In this document: one piece after another, positions 25,259 through 33,426 of the stretch
Position numbering within the stretch: position 1 is the first letter of the stretch
How the letters are laid out: every line of letters starts with the position of its first letter
NCBI GenBank assembly: GCA_947491545.1
Contig: CANLJX010000010.1
Location: 1 to 42,070 of the forward strand
DNA: 42,070 bases
From: Deltaproteobacteria bacterium
GTDB taxonomy: Bacteria; Bdellovibrionota_C; UBA2361; OMII01
Direction: 5' to 3'
The notes under the pieces: model-generated
Told to the model about the DNA's origin: nothing
Seen by the model: only the letters and a program-made list of their open reading frames with translations
Databases searched by the model: none
Position numbers and translations under genes: made by a program

Positions 25259-25444
25259 TTACGCTGCTGCCTTGCCTGCGCGAAGCTCCTTCCCACGGTA
25301 CGTGCCACAGCTAACGCACATACGGTGTGGGAGAACAGGCTCAGCACACTTCGGGCAGATGATCGCGTGAGTGCGCTTAAGGGCATGGTGTGAACGCCGC
25401 ATGTTGCGCTTTGAACGGGATGTACGCTTTTTGGGAACTGCCAT
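25259..25444 (-). CDS. rpmF: 50S ribosomal protein L32
   Basis: A 61-residue ribosomal protein beginning MAVPKKRTSRSKRN, with a zinc-ribbon CPKC and CVSC pair. The ATG at 25444 is preferred over a start three codons upstream because the family begins with MAVPKK. It is followed by plsX, the standard arrangement. The usual upstream DUF177 (YceD) gene is absent; the ACIII operon lies upstream instead. Confidence 0.96.
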   Translation of the reverse strand: MAVPKKRTSRSKRNMRRSHHALKRTHAIICPKCAEPVLPHRMCVSCGTYRGKELRAGKAAA

Positions 25445-25521
25445 AACAACCAACCGAAATAATTACATTCTCTTGAAACGAGAGAAGAGTTTGTAGCACG
25501 CTTCAGGCGCCAAACTCAACC

Positions 25522-26802
25522 CTACCACTCCTTACTGCCGTGGGTAAGCGGATGGGATACCGCAACGCACGGGTACTTGCTTAGGAAGCTCCTGATGCAG
25601 ATGAGGTAAGCCCCTAGGAAACCTAGGAAAATTCCAATCTCTGTGAAGCCGAGCGGGATCGTTGTCGGGCTAATCTCCGGCATAATGAGCAGGTACCTAT
25701 CGAGCCATACGCCGGTCATCAGCACGAAACAGATGGCAGCATAGGTCACCCGGTTCTTCTTGAGATCTCGGCTCAGGAGGGTAATGAACGGGATGATGAA
25801 CGCCATCGGGAACACGATCCAGGCCAACCCCTTCCACGGGAACTCACGGGTACGGAGGATGAGCCACTGCGTCTCTTCCGGCAGGTTTCCGTACCACTGC
25901 GTGAGGAACTGGGACCAGAACATGTAGCCCCACAACATGCAGAAGCCGAAGTTGAGCTTGCCGAGGTCCCAGAACTGCTGGTTCGTGATGAGCTCACCGA
26001 GGGCAGCCTTCTTGCGCGAGAAGTACATCGACATGAGCGCGAGTCCGGCCCAACCGATGTAGATCTGGCTGACGAAGATGAACGCCCCGAAGAGGTTCGA
26101 GTACCAGGTCGGGTTTTGGCCCATGATCATCTCGAACGAGAAGAGCGAGACCGTTACCGCGTAGCAGAAAACGATCACCGGAGCTGCGTACGACATCTTG
26201 CGCTGCAGCGGGAGAACTTCACGCTCGGCACCCTTCCAGCCTCTTAGAAGATAGCGGTGAATCGGGAGATCCCAGTCAGACTTGTTCTTGGCTCGCTCAC
26301 GAGCCAGGCCGATATCTCCACGAAGAGAGAGACCGACGAAGCGCGCCATGAGGAAGTAGAGAACGAAGAAGAGGCACGAGAAGCGGAAGTACACGAAGCC
26401 CGGCTGCATCCAGAACTCACGTCCCGGCATCGGCTGGCGGCCCCAGAAGAAGAGGTACTCACGACCGAAGTACGTCGTAAGGAGTGCAACAAACGCTACC
26501 GGAAGATACGCCACGTTCGCCTCGGCTAGGCGCCGAATCGGAGCGCCCCACTGCGCACGAACGATCTGCATGATTACGCAGGTCATAACTCCGCCAAGTG
26601 CGAGCCCCTGGAAGTACACCGCATTGACGAAGAACGCGCCCCACGTCGTCCCAGCGTCTCCGAAGAGGAGCCCGTAACAAAACGTAAAGATTCCGACAAA
26701 CACGAGAGCCCACATGTTGAGGTAGGTCTTCTGCTTGATCGAGATAGGTCCTGCGTCGACGACCTTCTCGATGTTTACCGGCACAGTATGAACGTGCGAC
26801 AT
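25522..26802 (-). CDS. actF: Alternative complex III subunit ActF (NrfD-like quinol-binding membrane protein)
   Basis: A 426-residue polytopic protein of the NrfD/PsrC family with about ten hydrophobic helices and paralogous to ActC encoded nearby. It forms part of the membrane arm of ACIII, which oxidises quinol and passes electrons to cytochrome c or a cytochrome oxidase. Helix-loop landmarks such as GLLFGDAGTTWGAFFVNAVYFQGLALGG and SQFLTQWYGNLPEETQW are typical of the family. The start has an AAGGGGAAG upstream. It is the last gene of the act cluster; rpmF follows after 77 bases, and the oxidase genes often found next are absent. Confidence 0.9.
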   Translation of the reverse strand: MSHVHTVPVNIEKVVDAGPISIKQKTYLNMWALVFVGIFTFCYGLLFGDAGTTWGAFFVNAVYFQGLALGGVMTCVIMQIVRAQWGAPIRRLAEANVAYLPVAFVALLTTYFGREYLFFWGRQPMPGREFWMQPGFVYFRFSCLFFVLYFLMARFVGLSLRGDIGLARERAKNKSDWDLPIHRYLLRGWKGAEREVLPLQRKMSYAAPVIVFCYAVTVSLFSFEMIMGQNPTWYSNLFGAFIFVSQIYIGWAGLALMSMYFSRKKAALGELITNQQFWDLGKLNFGFCMLWGYMFWSQFLTQWYGNLPEETQWLILRTREFPWKGLAWIVFPMAFIIPFITLLSRDLKKNRVTYAAICFVLMTGVWLDRYLLIMPEISPTTIPLGFTEIGIFLGFLGAYLICIRSFLSKYPCVAVSHPLTHGSKEW

Positions 26803-26816
26803 CTTGCTTCCCCTTC

Positions 26817-27329
26817 CTAATTTACAGCCTGCTGACTCTTAACGTAGTTGACGATATCCCAGTGCTCAGTCGGCGAGAGCTTCCAGCCGTGGCCAGGCAT
26901 CAATCGGATACCGAAGTGGATAGTTGCGTAAATACTGCCCTCAGTGCGCGTCTTGTAGACGTCTGAGGTCAGATCCGGCGGCGTCTGCAGCGCCTTCAGG
27001 CCGACAGGACCCGGCGCGTACGGCTTTGTGCTGATATCGCCGTGGCACGGCTGGCAGTTAACCGTGAAGAGCCGCTTTCCGTTAGCCGTCGACGTCGGGT
27101 CGCCGTGCAGCGGATTGACGAGCTTCTCCGCGTCCTCACGCGAGGCCACGTAGTAATCCGACATGCCAAGCGCCACAGTGCCCGGCGCCTTCTCGCGCAT
27201 GATGACTCCCGTGCGCTTCTGCACATCGACCATGTCGTCGTTGAACGGCAGAGCCGTAGCCTCTACGGCTGCAAATGCGCTGAGCGCCGCTGCCACCAAA
27301 GCTGTCTTTCCAAATCGAGCTGCTTTCAT
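26817..27329 (-). CDS. actE: Alternative complex III subunit ActE (monohaem cytochrome c)
   Basis: A 170-residue exported monohaem cytochrome c. A signal sequence (MKAARFGKTALVAAALSAFA, cleavage near residue 26) precedes one CQPCH haem site (C92, C95, H96); the distal ligand is probably the Met in GIRLMPGHGW. The start at 27329 is chosen because it opens the signal peptide and has GAGGGG upstream; the longer frame to 27431 overlaps actD. It lies between actD and actF in the same order as in known ACIII clusters and probably carries electrons out of the complex. Confidence 0.9.
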   Translation of the reverse strand: MKAARFGKTALVAAALSAFAAVEATALPFNDDMVDVQKRTGVIMREKAPGTVALGMSDYYVASREDAEKLVNPLHGDPTSTANGKRLFTVNCQPCHGDISTKPYAPGPVGLKALQTPPDLTSDVYKTRTEGSIYATIHFGIRLMPGHGWKLSPTEHWDIVNYVKSQQAVN

Positions 27330-27346
27330 GAGCCCCTCACCTAACC

Positions 27347-27865
27347 TTACAAACTGTCCCGCACATCGACTTCGTCTGCGCCCGCCGTCTGCAGGCGCTT
27401 CGTAACGTCCGTCACCTGCCCTGCCGAGCAAGCAACCACAACACCGAACTTATCGTGCGAAAATCTTGGGTCGTACCCTGCGGCACGGACGACGCTCGGA
27501 ATCTTGCAGAATGCGAAGATCGCGAAGAGCGTGCCGAGGCCGCCGAAGAGGATTGTCCACTCGTAGCCCGGCACGAAGAATGCCGGTATAGAAGCGATGT
27601 TCTTCGCCGAGGTGCGCATCGGCCAGTCGAGAGAGCAGAGGATCGCCAGCGCCCATCCGGACGCGCAGCCCGTTAGGGCGCAGGCGAACGACACGAGCCG
27701 AACCGGGCTCTTCTGCGGGAACGTGACCTCCTCGATCTCGTGGCGCGGCACCGGCGAGTACATGCGCCAGTCTAGGTTCGCAGCCTTTACGTTCTTTACG
27801 GCCTCAAGGGCGTCATCCATGTAGGTGAAAACGCCGACTACTGCCCTGCTCGTTGACTCTACCAT
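27347..27865 (-). CDS. actD: Alternative complex III subunit ActD (DUF3341)
   Basis: A 172-residue membrane protein of the DUF3341 family. An N-terminal soluble part (VVGVFTYMDDALEAVKNVKAA) is followed by two hydrophobic helices (LVSFACALTGCASGWALAILCSL and WTILFGGLGTLFAIFAFCKIP) and a C-terminal ferredoxin-like segment ending AGADEVDVRDSL. It has GAGGAG nine bases before the ATG. Its only known role is structural, anchoring ACIII between ActC/ActF and the periplasmic subunits. Confidence 0.9.
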   Translation of the reverse strand: MVESTSRAVVGVFTYMDDALEAVKNVKAANLDWRMYSPVPRHEIEEVTFPQKSPVRLVSFACALTGCASGWALAILCSLDWPMRTSAKNIASIPAFFVPGYEWTILFGGLGTLFAIFAFCKIPSVVRAAGYDPRFSHDKFGVVVACSAGQVTDVTKRLQTAGADEVDVRDSL

Positions 27866-27879
27866 ACGTAACGCTCCTC

Positions 27880-29262
27880 TTAGTGACCTGCCCCAACCGC
27901 CGCGTGCCCGTGGCCGTGCCCCTCATTTCGCATCGGCGGCGGGAGGATCTCCTTGATCTCCACGATCGCCACCGATGGGAAGAACTTGATGAAGAGGGTC
28001 ATCCACATGCCGAACCAACCGAAGGCTCCGACCGTGATGCCGACTTCGACCCACGAAAAGTTGTAGCCGCCCCATGCCGCTGGGATGAACTCCCGAGTTA
28101 GAGACTGGAAGATGATGTTGAAGCGCTCAAGCCACATGCCGATGTTGATGAAGATCGAGAGCACGAAGAGGAACGGAATGTTCGTGCGCAGCGACTTCAC
28201 CCAGAGGAGCTGCGGGAAGATACAGTTGCAGAAGGTCATTCCCCAGAACGCGATCCAGAACTCACCGAAGGGGCGGAACCAAAACTGGAACCGCTCGTAG
28301 GGGTTATTGCTGAACCACGCCGTGTAGAACTCGGTGATGTAGGAGTACGTTACAACCCCGGAGGTCATGAGGATGAGCTTGCTCATCGCATCGAAGTGGA
28401 ACGGAGTGATGAGGCGCTCAAGCTTGAAGGCCTTGCGCAGCGGTATGATCAAGGTGATCACCATCGCTACGCCCGAGAAAATCGCTCCCGCTACGAAGTA
28501 CGGCGGGAAGATCGTGGCGTGCCAGCCTGGAACGATGCTCATCGCGAAGTCCCACGATACGACTGAGTGAACTGATACTACCAGCGGCGTCGCGAACGCG
28601 GCGAAGATCAGGTACGCCGCCGTATAGTGCTTCCACTGAATGTGGCTGTTGCGCCATCCGAGCGAGGTCACCCCGTAGAGGGTCTTGCGGAAGCGGGTCT
28701 TCGCCTGGTCACGGGCCGCTGCAATATCCGGGATGAGCCCCACGATGAAGAAGGTCGCCGAGATGGTGAAGTAGGTCGAGACCGCGAACACGTCCCAGAG
28801 GAGCGGCGAGCGGAAGTTCGGCCAGAGCGCACGCTGGTTCGGGTACGGCATGAGCCACAGCGCGTACCACGGTCGGCCAAGGTGGATGATCGGGAAGAGA
28901 CCGGCCGTCATAACTGCGAACACCGTCATCGCCTCCGCGAGGCGGTAGATCGGCTGACGGAACGCGGCGCGGAAGAGGTACAGAACGGCAGAGATGAGCG
29001 TTCCTGAGTGCGCGATACCTACCCAGAATACGAAGTTCGTAATGTAGGTTCCCCACCCGATCGGGTGGCTCTTGCCGGACTCACCGAAGCCGCTCCACAT
29101 CTGGTAGAACCAGCACGAGGCGCCGATGGCAAGGAAGAACAGGCAGGTAAAGAGCAGCAGGTACCAGCCGGTTCCCGGCGGCTCAAGCATCTTGAGGATC
29201 GTGTCGTTTACCTCGGCGTAGGTCACCGGGGCTTCTTTCTTTGAGTGGTGCTTCTCTTCCAT
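27880..29262 (-). CDS. actC: Alternative complex III subunit ActC (NrfD-like quinol-binding membrane protein)
   Basis: A 460-residue polytopic subunit with about ten helices, of the NrfD family, and the other membrane half of ACIII beside ActF. It is thought to hold the quinol site and a proton-path. The first helix is GWYLLLFTCLFFLAIGASCWFY, preceded by a charged N-terminus (MEEKHHSKKEAPV). Its C-terminal tail is histidine-rich (GHGHGHAAVGAGH), echoing a His-rich linker in ActB. It lies 14 bases before actD and 32 bases after actB. Confidence 0.93.
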   Translation of the reverse strand: MEEKHHSKKEAPVTYAEVNDTILKMLEPPGTGWYLLLFTCLFFLAIGASCWFYQMWSGFGESGKSHPIGWGTYITNFVFWVGIAHSGTLISAVLYLFRAAFRQPIYRLAEAMTVFAVMTAGLFPIIHLGRPWYALWLMPYPNQRALWPNFRSPLLWDVFAVSTYFTISATFFIVGLIPDIAAARDQAKTRFRKTLYGVTSLGWRNSHIQWKHYTAAYLIFAAFATPLVVSVHSVVSWDFAMSIVPGWHATIFPPYFVAGAIFSGVAMVITLIIPLRKAFKLERLITPFHFDAMSKLILMTSGVVTYSYITEFYTAWFSNNPYERFQFWFRPFGEFWIAFWGMTFCNCIFPQLLWVKSLRTNIPFLFVLSIFINIGMWLERFNIIFQSLTREFIPAAWGGYNFSWVEVGITVGAFGWFGMWMTLFIKFFPSVAIVEIKEILPPPMRNEGHGHGHAAVGAGH

Positions 29263-29294
29263 ACGAAGGGTCTCTTGTAACGTTCCTCTTAAAC

Positions 29295-32200
29295 TTACGC
29301 CTTGTAGCGGATGTCGTTCAGGTAGCTCACAGCCGGCTGCGTGTTCAGGTGATGGTCAAGCACCTTGTACGCGCGCTCGCTCTTCTCAAGCTTGCTAACG
29401 CGGCTGTTCGGGTCCTTGCGGTCACCGAACGTGATGGCCTGAGTTGGGCAGGTCTGCACGCAGGCTGGCGTGATCTCACCGTCTTCAACGAGGCGGCCGA
29501 GGTCCTTGGCAACGTCCTTCGCTTCAGCGATACGCTGAACGCAGAAGGTGCACTTCTCCATGACTCCCACCGTGCGCTTTGTGACATCCGGATTGATCTG
29601 CCACGAGAGCAGCTCCGGCCACTCGTACTGGAACCAGTTGAAGCGGCGAACCTTGTACGAGCAGTTGTTCGAGCAGTAGCGGGTTCCGACGCAACGGTTG
29701 TACACCATCGCGTTCATGCCCTCTTCGTTGTGGTAGGTCGCGTAGACCGGGCACACCGGCTCACACGGAGCATTCTGGCAGTGCTGGCACATCATCGGCA
29801 TGAAGCTCACCTTAAGCTCCTCGCCGCCGTCCTCTGTCGGGACCGAGTCGTAGTAGCGCTCGATGCGGATCCACGCCATCTCACGGCCCTGAGCAACGAC
29901 CTTCTTGCCGACAACAGGGATGTTGTTCTCGGCCTGGCAGGCAACAACGCAGGCAGAACAGCCCGTGCAAGCAGCCAGATCGATGTTCATGCCCCACTCG
30001 TAGACTGGGTGCTCACGCTGCGTGTACATCTGCTTCGGCTCGTGGTGGCCTTCGCCGTGCCCACCGCCGTACGCTGCGCCGTGCCCCTCGCCATGCCCCT
30101 CGCCATGACCGTGCGCCCCTGCTCCCGTGATGAACGTGGTGCGAGCAAGCTCGCGGCCCTCTTGGGAGGAGAACTCTTGAACACTAACAAGGTCGCCAGA
30201 GCCGAGGCCCCGAACAACCGTTACCGGCGCTCCAGTGAGAACGATTGCGTCTGTGCCAGAAGCGATCTTCTTCGGCAGGAGAGAGAAGACGCTGCCGCCC
30301 TCTCCCGTGCTCTTGGCGTAACGGCCGTAGGCTGAGTGCCCCTGGCCAACCGGCACAGCAACGATCCCCTTGTGAACGTGCTCAGTAACGTAGGCAGGAA
30401 CGTGAACCTCTCCGTCGTTGGTGCGCAGAATGACAGCGTCGCCCTGCTTGATACCCTGCTCCTTCGCCGTCTCTGGATGGATCTCAGCCCAGGCTCCCCA
30501 GACCGCCTGCGTGATTGGGTCAGCGAGCTCCTGCATCCACGGCCTGTTCGCCGCGCGCCCGTCGAACGACTTCACCGACGGGTACGGGTAGAGCATCAGC
30601 TCGCCGTGGTGTGAAGGCTTAACGCTGATTCCGTACGAGAGCGAGAACACCGCCGGATTGACCGACGCAGTTGCAGCAGGCATCGACGCCGGAGCGACGA
30701 AGTAGCCACCCTTCTCGAGGCTTGAGCGCCAGAACGTCTCGCTGTCTGCTCCGCCCTTGCCGGACGTTAGCGTCAGGTAGCGCGACTTCACGTACGCGTC
30801 GAAGGTCTGGCTCGGGTCGAGCTCCTTCCCAGTGTTCGAGGCGACCGTGAACAGCACGTCACCGAGGCTCTGGGTGTCGAAGATCTGCCGCATCGACGGC
30901 TGAATCAGCGACACGCTGCCGTTTGGCAGAGTCACGTAACCCCAATCCTCAAGCGATGTGTGGAGCGGGAGGATGTAGTCTGCGAGCTGTGCTGTCTCAT
31001 CGAGCTGGCTCGCGAGAGCAACGACGAGCCCAGCCTTCTTGCCGGTGCCGTCACCCTTGATGCCGACTCGGTTCAGCGCGTACTGGAAGCCAAACGCATC
31101 CGGGAACGAGAACTCGGGGTTTGTGCCTGCAGTGATGAGAACATCGACCTTGTCAGACTGCATGTCGTCGATCAGCGACGCGAGCTTCGACCCCGAGGTC
31201 GAAGGCTTCTCCATAGCGGCGATATCAACCGTCTTGCCGACGTTGCCGAGCATCACGTTGAGGATATTCGTGAGCACGAGCAGCGGCAGCGGATCTGCTG
31301 TTGAAGTAGATGCGCCACCCGACAGAACGAGTGAGCTCTTGGCGTCAGCTAGGTACTGGGCCACGAGCAGCAGCTTCTCCTTGGGGATTCCTGTCTGTGC
31401 CTCGACCTCAGTGGCCGAGATGCCCTTGGTGAGCTGCGAGAGCTTGCTGCGAACGTCATCCGAAACGCCCTTGGCGCGGCCGCGCTCGATCATCTGGCCG
31501 ATGAGGAACAGCGCCACACGAACCTCTGAGCCTAAGTTCGGCTTGAGCCAAAGGTCGGCGTTTGCGCCCGTGAGCGAGAGTCGCGGCTCGATGTGAACGA
31601 AACGGAGCGGCTTATCAGAGCGACGTGAGTCGGCCCACTGGCGCGCGTAGCCGACTGGATTGCCCCAGGTCTCCAAGAAGTCAGCGCCGAAGTTGACGAC
31701 AACCTGCGCTTTATCGAGCTGGAACGTCGGGACACCGTACGTGCCGTATACCATCTCGGCAGCCTTCGCGACCGCAACTGGCTGCATCGGATCCCATACT
31801 ACCTGGCTGAATCCGAGCTGGCTTGTGAACGCATTGGCGAGGTCCTGCTGGCCGCTCGGAAGCTCGCCAGTGAGCAGAACCTTCTTGTTCGTTGAGTTTG
31901 TGATAGCTTCGTTTAGCTTGCTGTACACCTCATCCCAGGTCGTCGGCTCGAACACCGGACCGGTCGGCAAGGTACGGGTTTTCTTGAGAGGAGTGCGGAT
32001 GCGATCTGGATCGTAGAGCGACTGAAGCGATGCTTGGCCGAGCGCGCAGAGGCTTCCACGGTTCACTGGGCTGTCTGGATTGCCTTCGACCTTTACGGCA
32101 CGCCCCTCACGGGTACGAACGCGGATACCGCAGCCCGTAGTGCACTCAGTACAGGTCGAGCTGTACCAGACAGAAACTCCCGGAACCATCTCGGGGATGC

Positions 32201-32369
32201 CCTTCACGTTCGGCAGGATGTTCTGCTCGACCGGATTCGCGCACGCCGTCGCGCCTACCGCAGTGGTCGCGCCGAGCGCTTGCAAGAAGCGGCGACGCGA
32301 GATCTGCACCAGACCCGTTCCCTCTTCGCTCTTGCGGCTTGCGTTGAGCTGTACGATTTGACCTTCCAT
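29295..32369 (-). CDS. actB: Alternative complex III subunit ActB (molybdopterin-oxidoreductase-like plus iron-sulfur domain)
   Basis: A 1024-residue periplasmic fusion. A twin-arginine signal, SRRRFLQALGA (24-34), is followed by TACAN. The N-terminal molybdopterin-oxidoreductase-like half keeps the CxxCxxxC...C set C73, C76, C80 and C108. The ferredoxin-like C-terminal half (from about 790) carries CTGCSACVVAC, CQHCQNAPCEPVC, CVGTRYCSNNC and CTFC with CVQTCPT, the usual set for three or four FeS centres. Between them is a Gly/His-rich linker at about 751-780. ActB relays electrons from quinol towards the cytochrome subunits. It lies 33 bases before actC and 53 bases after actA. Confidence 0.95.
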   Translation of the reverse strand: MEGQIVQLNASRKSEEGTGLVQISRRRFLQALGATTAVGATACANPVEQNILPNVKGIPEMVPGVSVWYSSTCTECTTGCGIRVRTREGRAVKVEGNPDSPVNRGSLCALGQASLQSLYDPDRIRTPLKKTRTLPTGPVFEPTTWDEVYSKLNEAITNSTNKKVLLTGELPSGQQDLANAFTSQLGFSQVVWDPMQPVAVAKAAEMVYGTYGVPTFQLDKAQVVVNFGADFLETWGNPVGYARQWADSRRSDKPLRFVHIEPRLSLTGANADLWLKPNLGSEVRVALFLIGQMIERGRAKGVSDDVRSKLSQLTKGISATEVEAQTGIPKEKLLLVAQYLADAKSSLVLSGGASTSTADPLPLLVLTNILNVMLGNVGKTVDIAAMEKPSTSGSKLASLIDDMQSDKVDVLITAGTNPEFSFPDAFGFQYALNRVGIKGDGTGKKAGLVVALASQLDETAQLADYILPLHTSLEDWGYVTLPNGSVSLIQPSMRQIFDTQSLGDVLFTVASNTGKELDPSQTFDAYVKSRYLTLTSGKGGADSETFWRSSLEKGGYFVAPASMPAATASVNPAVFSLSYGISVKPSHHGELMLYPYPSVKSFDGRAANRPWMQELADPITQAVWGAWAEIHPETAKEQGIKQGDAVILRTNDGEVHVPAYVTEHVHKGIVAVPVGQGHSAYGRYAKSTGEGGSVFSLLPKKIASGTDAIVLTGAPVTVVRGLGSGDLVSVQEFSSQEGRELARTTFITGAGAHGHGEGHGEGHGAAYGGGHGEGHHEPKQMYTQREHPVYEWGMNIDLAACTGCSACVVACQAENNIPVVGKKVVAQGREMAWIRIERYYDSVPTEDGGEELKVSFMPMMCQHCQNAPCEPVCPVYATYHNEEGMNAMVYNRCVGTRYCSNNCSYKVRRFNWFQYEWPELLSWQINPDVTKRTVGVMEKCTFCVQRIAEAKDVAKDLGRLVEDGEITPACVQTCPTQAITFGDRKDPNSRVSKLEKSERAYKVLDHHLNTQPAVSYLNDIRYKA

Positions 32370-32422
32370 CTTGGACCCCTACGAAACGCTTGATCTTCCT
32401 TTCCTGGCCTATCCCATCGGGA

Positions 32423-33097
32423 CTACCGGTGCCCGTGGCACACGAGACAGTCGATGCTCGCACCACGCTCGCGGTGACAGCTGATGCACCATCCCATCTT
32501 CATCGACGAGACTCGCTCAACCTTCTCCATCTCCGGAATCTGTCCGTGGCACTCCTGACAGGTGACTCCGGCCTTAACGTGACGCTTGTGATTAAACTTG
32601 AGGTAGTCCGGCATGACGTGAACCTTCACCCATGGAATGGGCTGGTTCTTGGCGTACATGTCCTTCAGGTACTGAATGTCTTTCTTCCCCTGCTCGCTCT
32701 TGCCCTGCACGAGCGCGCCGTGACAGCCCATGCAGGTCTCTTCCTCTGGAATCGCTGCGTAGGCTGCCTTGCTCACTGACCAGTGGCAGTACTGGCACTC
32801 CATCTTGTTCTGCTGCACGTGGATGACGTGGCTGAACTTGATCGGCTGCTCCGGGCTGTAGCCGCGCAAGCGCGGGGGCGGACCGAAGTAGCGGAAGTGA
32901 TCTGTGATGTTAAAGTCCCACAGCGCTGCCTGTCCGTCGTTGTACACGCCGGCTCGAACACCGAGCTCCGGATACTGCGACGCGCTATCTTGCGCGGTCG
33001 CATTGGTCGCGACACCTCCCTGCTGCGCAAAAACAGCTACGAGAGCTAGTGCCGAAACACATGCTCCTGCGATTGCCAATCTGATTCTTGTTATCAT
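32423..33097 (-). CDS. actA: Alternative complex III subunit ActA (pentahaem cytochrome c)
   Basis: A 224-residue exported cytochrome with an N-terminal hydrophobic segment (LAIAGACVSALALVAVFA) and five CxxCH haem sites: C101-H105, C122-H126, C180-H184, C204-H208 and C217-H221. This is the typical pentahaem ActA. It is the first gene of the act cluster, so the operon promoter should lie in the 329-base region above it. The ATG at 33097 has no strong ribosome binding site. Confidence 0.94.
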   Translation of the reverse strand: MITRIRLAIAGACVSALALVAVFAQQGGVATNATAQDSASQYPELGVRAGVYNDGQAALWDFNITDHFRYFGPPPRLRGYSPEQPIKFSHVIHVQQNKMECQYCHWSVSKAAYAAIPEEETCMGCHGALVQGKSEQGKKDIQYLKDMYAKNQPIPWVKVHVMPDYLKFNHKRHVKAGVTCQECHGQIPEMEKVERVSSMKMGWCISCHRERGASIDCLVCHGHR

Positions 33098-33426
33098 TGG
33101 TGAAGCTGATACGAGGAAGTAACTAGCCCTGGGGATACCTCTGCAGCACCCAACAGAAACCAGCTATGCCTACTACGTAATAAAGGTGAAGCTTGCTCCC
33201 GCTGACGAAGGTTGTGGGGCGGCGACCGTAGTCCGGGAAAAATCCCCGCTTGCGCGAGTCATAAAACCCGAGAAATAAACGAAAAACGTCGTCCCGGCCG
33301 AACCTTAAAATGTCGTTGGGCTGAGCTTCGGCGTAACATTTAGATCGAAACGAGAAATAAGGAAATATCCAGTGTCTATAAAACACTGTTTACTTTTAGC
33401 GGGATGGCCTCTTTCGGGGTGGGGTG
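33098..33426. promoter_or_regulatory. Divergent promoter region of the ACIII operon and the aldehyde dehydrogenase
   Basis: No supported gene; an 87-residue minus-strand open frame has no recognisable content. The stretch is AT-richer than its surroundings, especially 33330-33395. It contains a CAGTGT/ACACTG dyad (33370-33388) whose loop holds TATAAA. A sigma70 -10-like TATAAA for the dehydrogenase would thus be inside a possible operator. Confidence 0.4.
33370..33388. promoter_or_regulatory. CAGTGT-N7-ACACTG dyad around TATAAA
   Basis: A perfect six-base inverted repeat with a seven-base centre that contains TATAAA at 33378-33383. It lies about 40 bases before the dehydrogenase start. A repressor bound here would block the plus-strand promoter; that is inference. 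Confidence 0.35.

Noticed and set aside
33123-33386. 87-residue minus-strand open frame above actA
   Set aside because: It overlaps the divergent promoter region and contains no recognisable domain or start signal.
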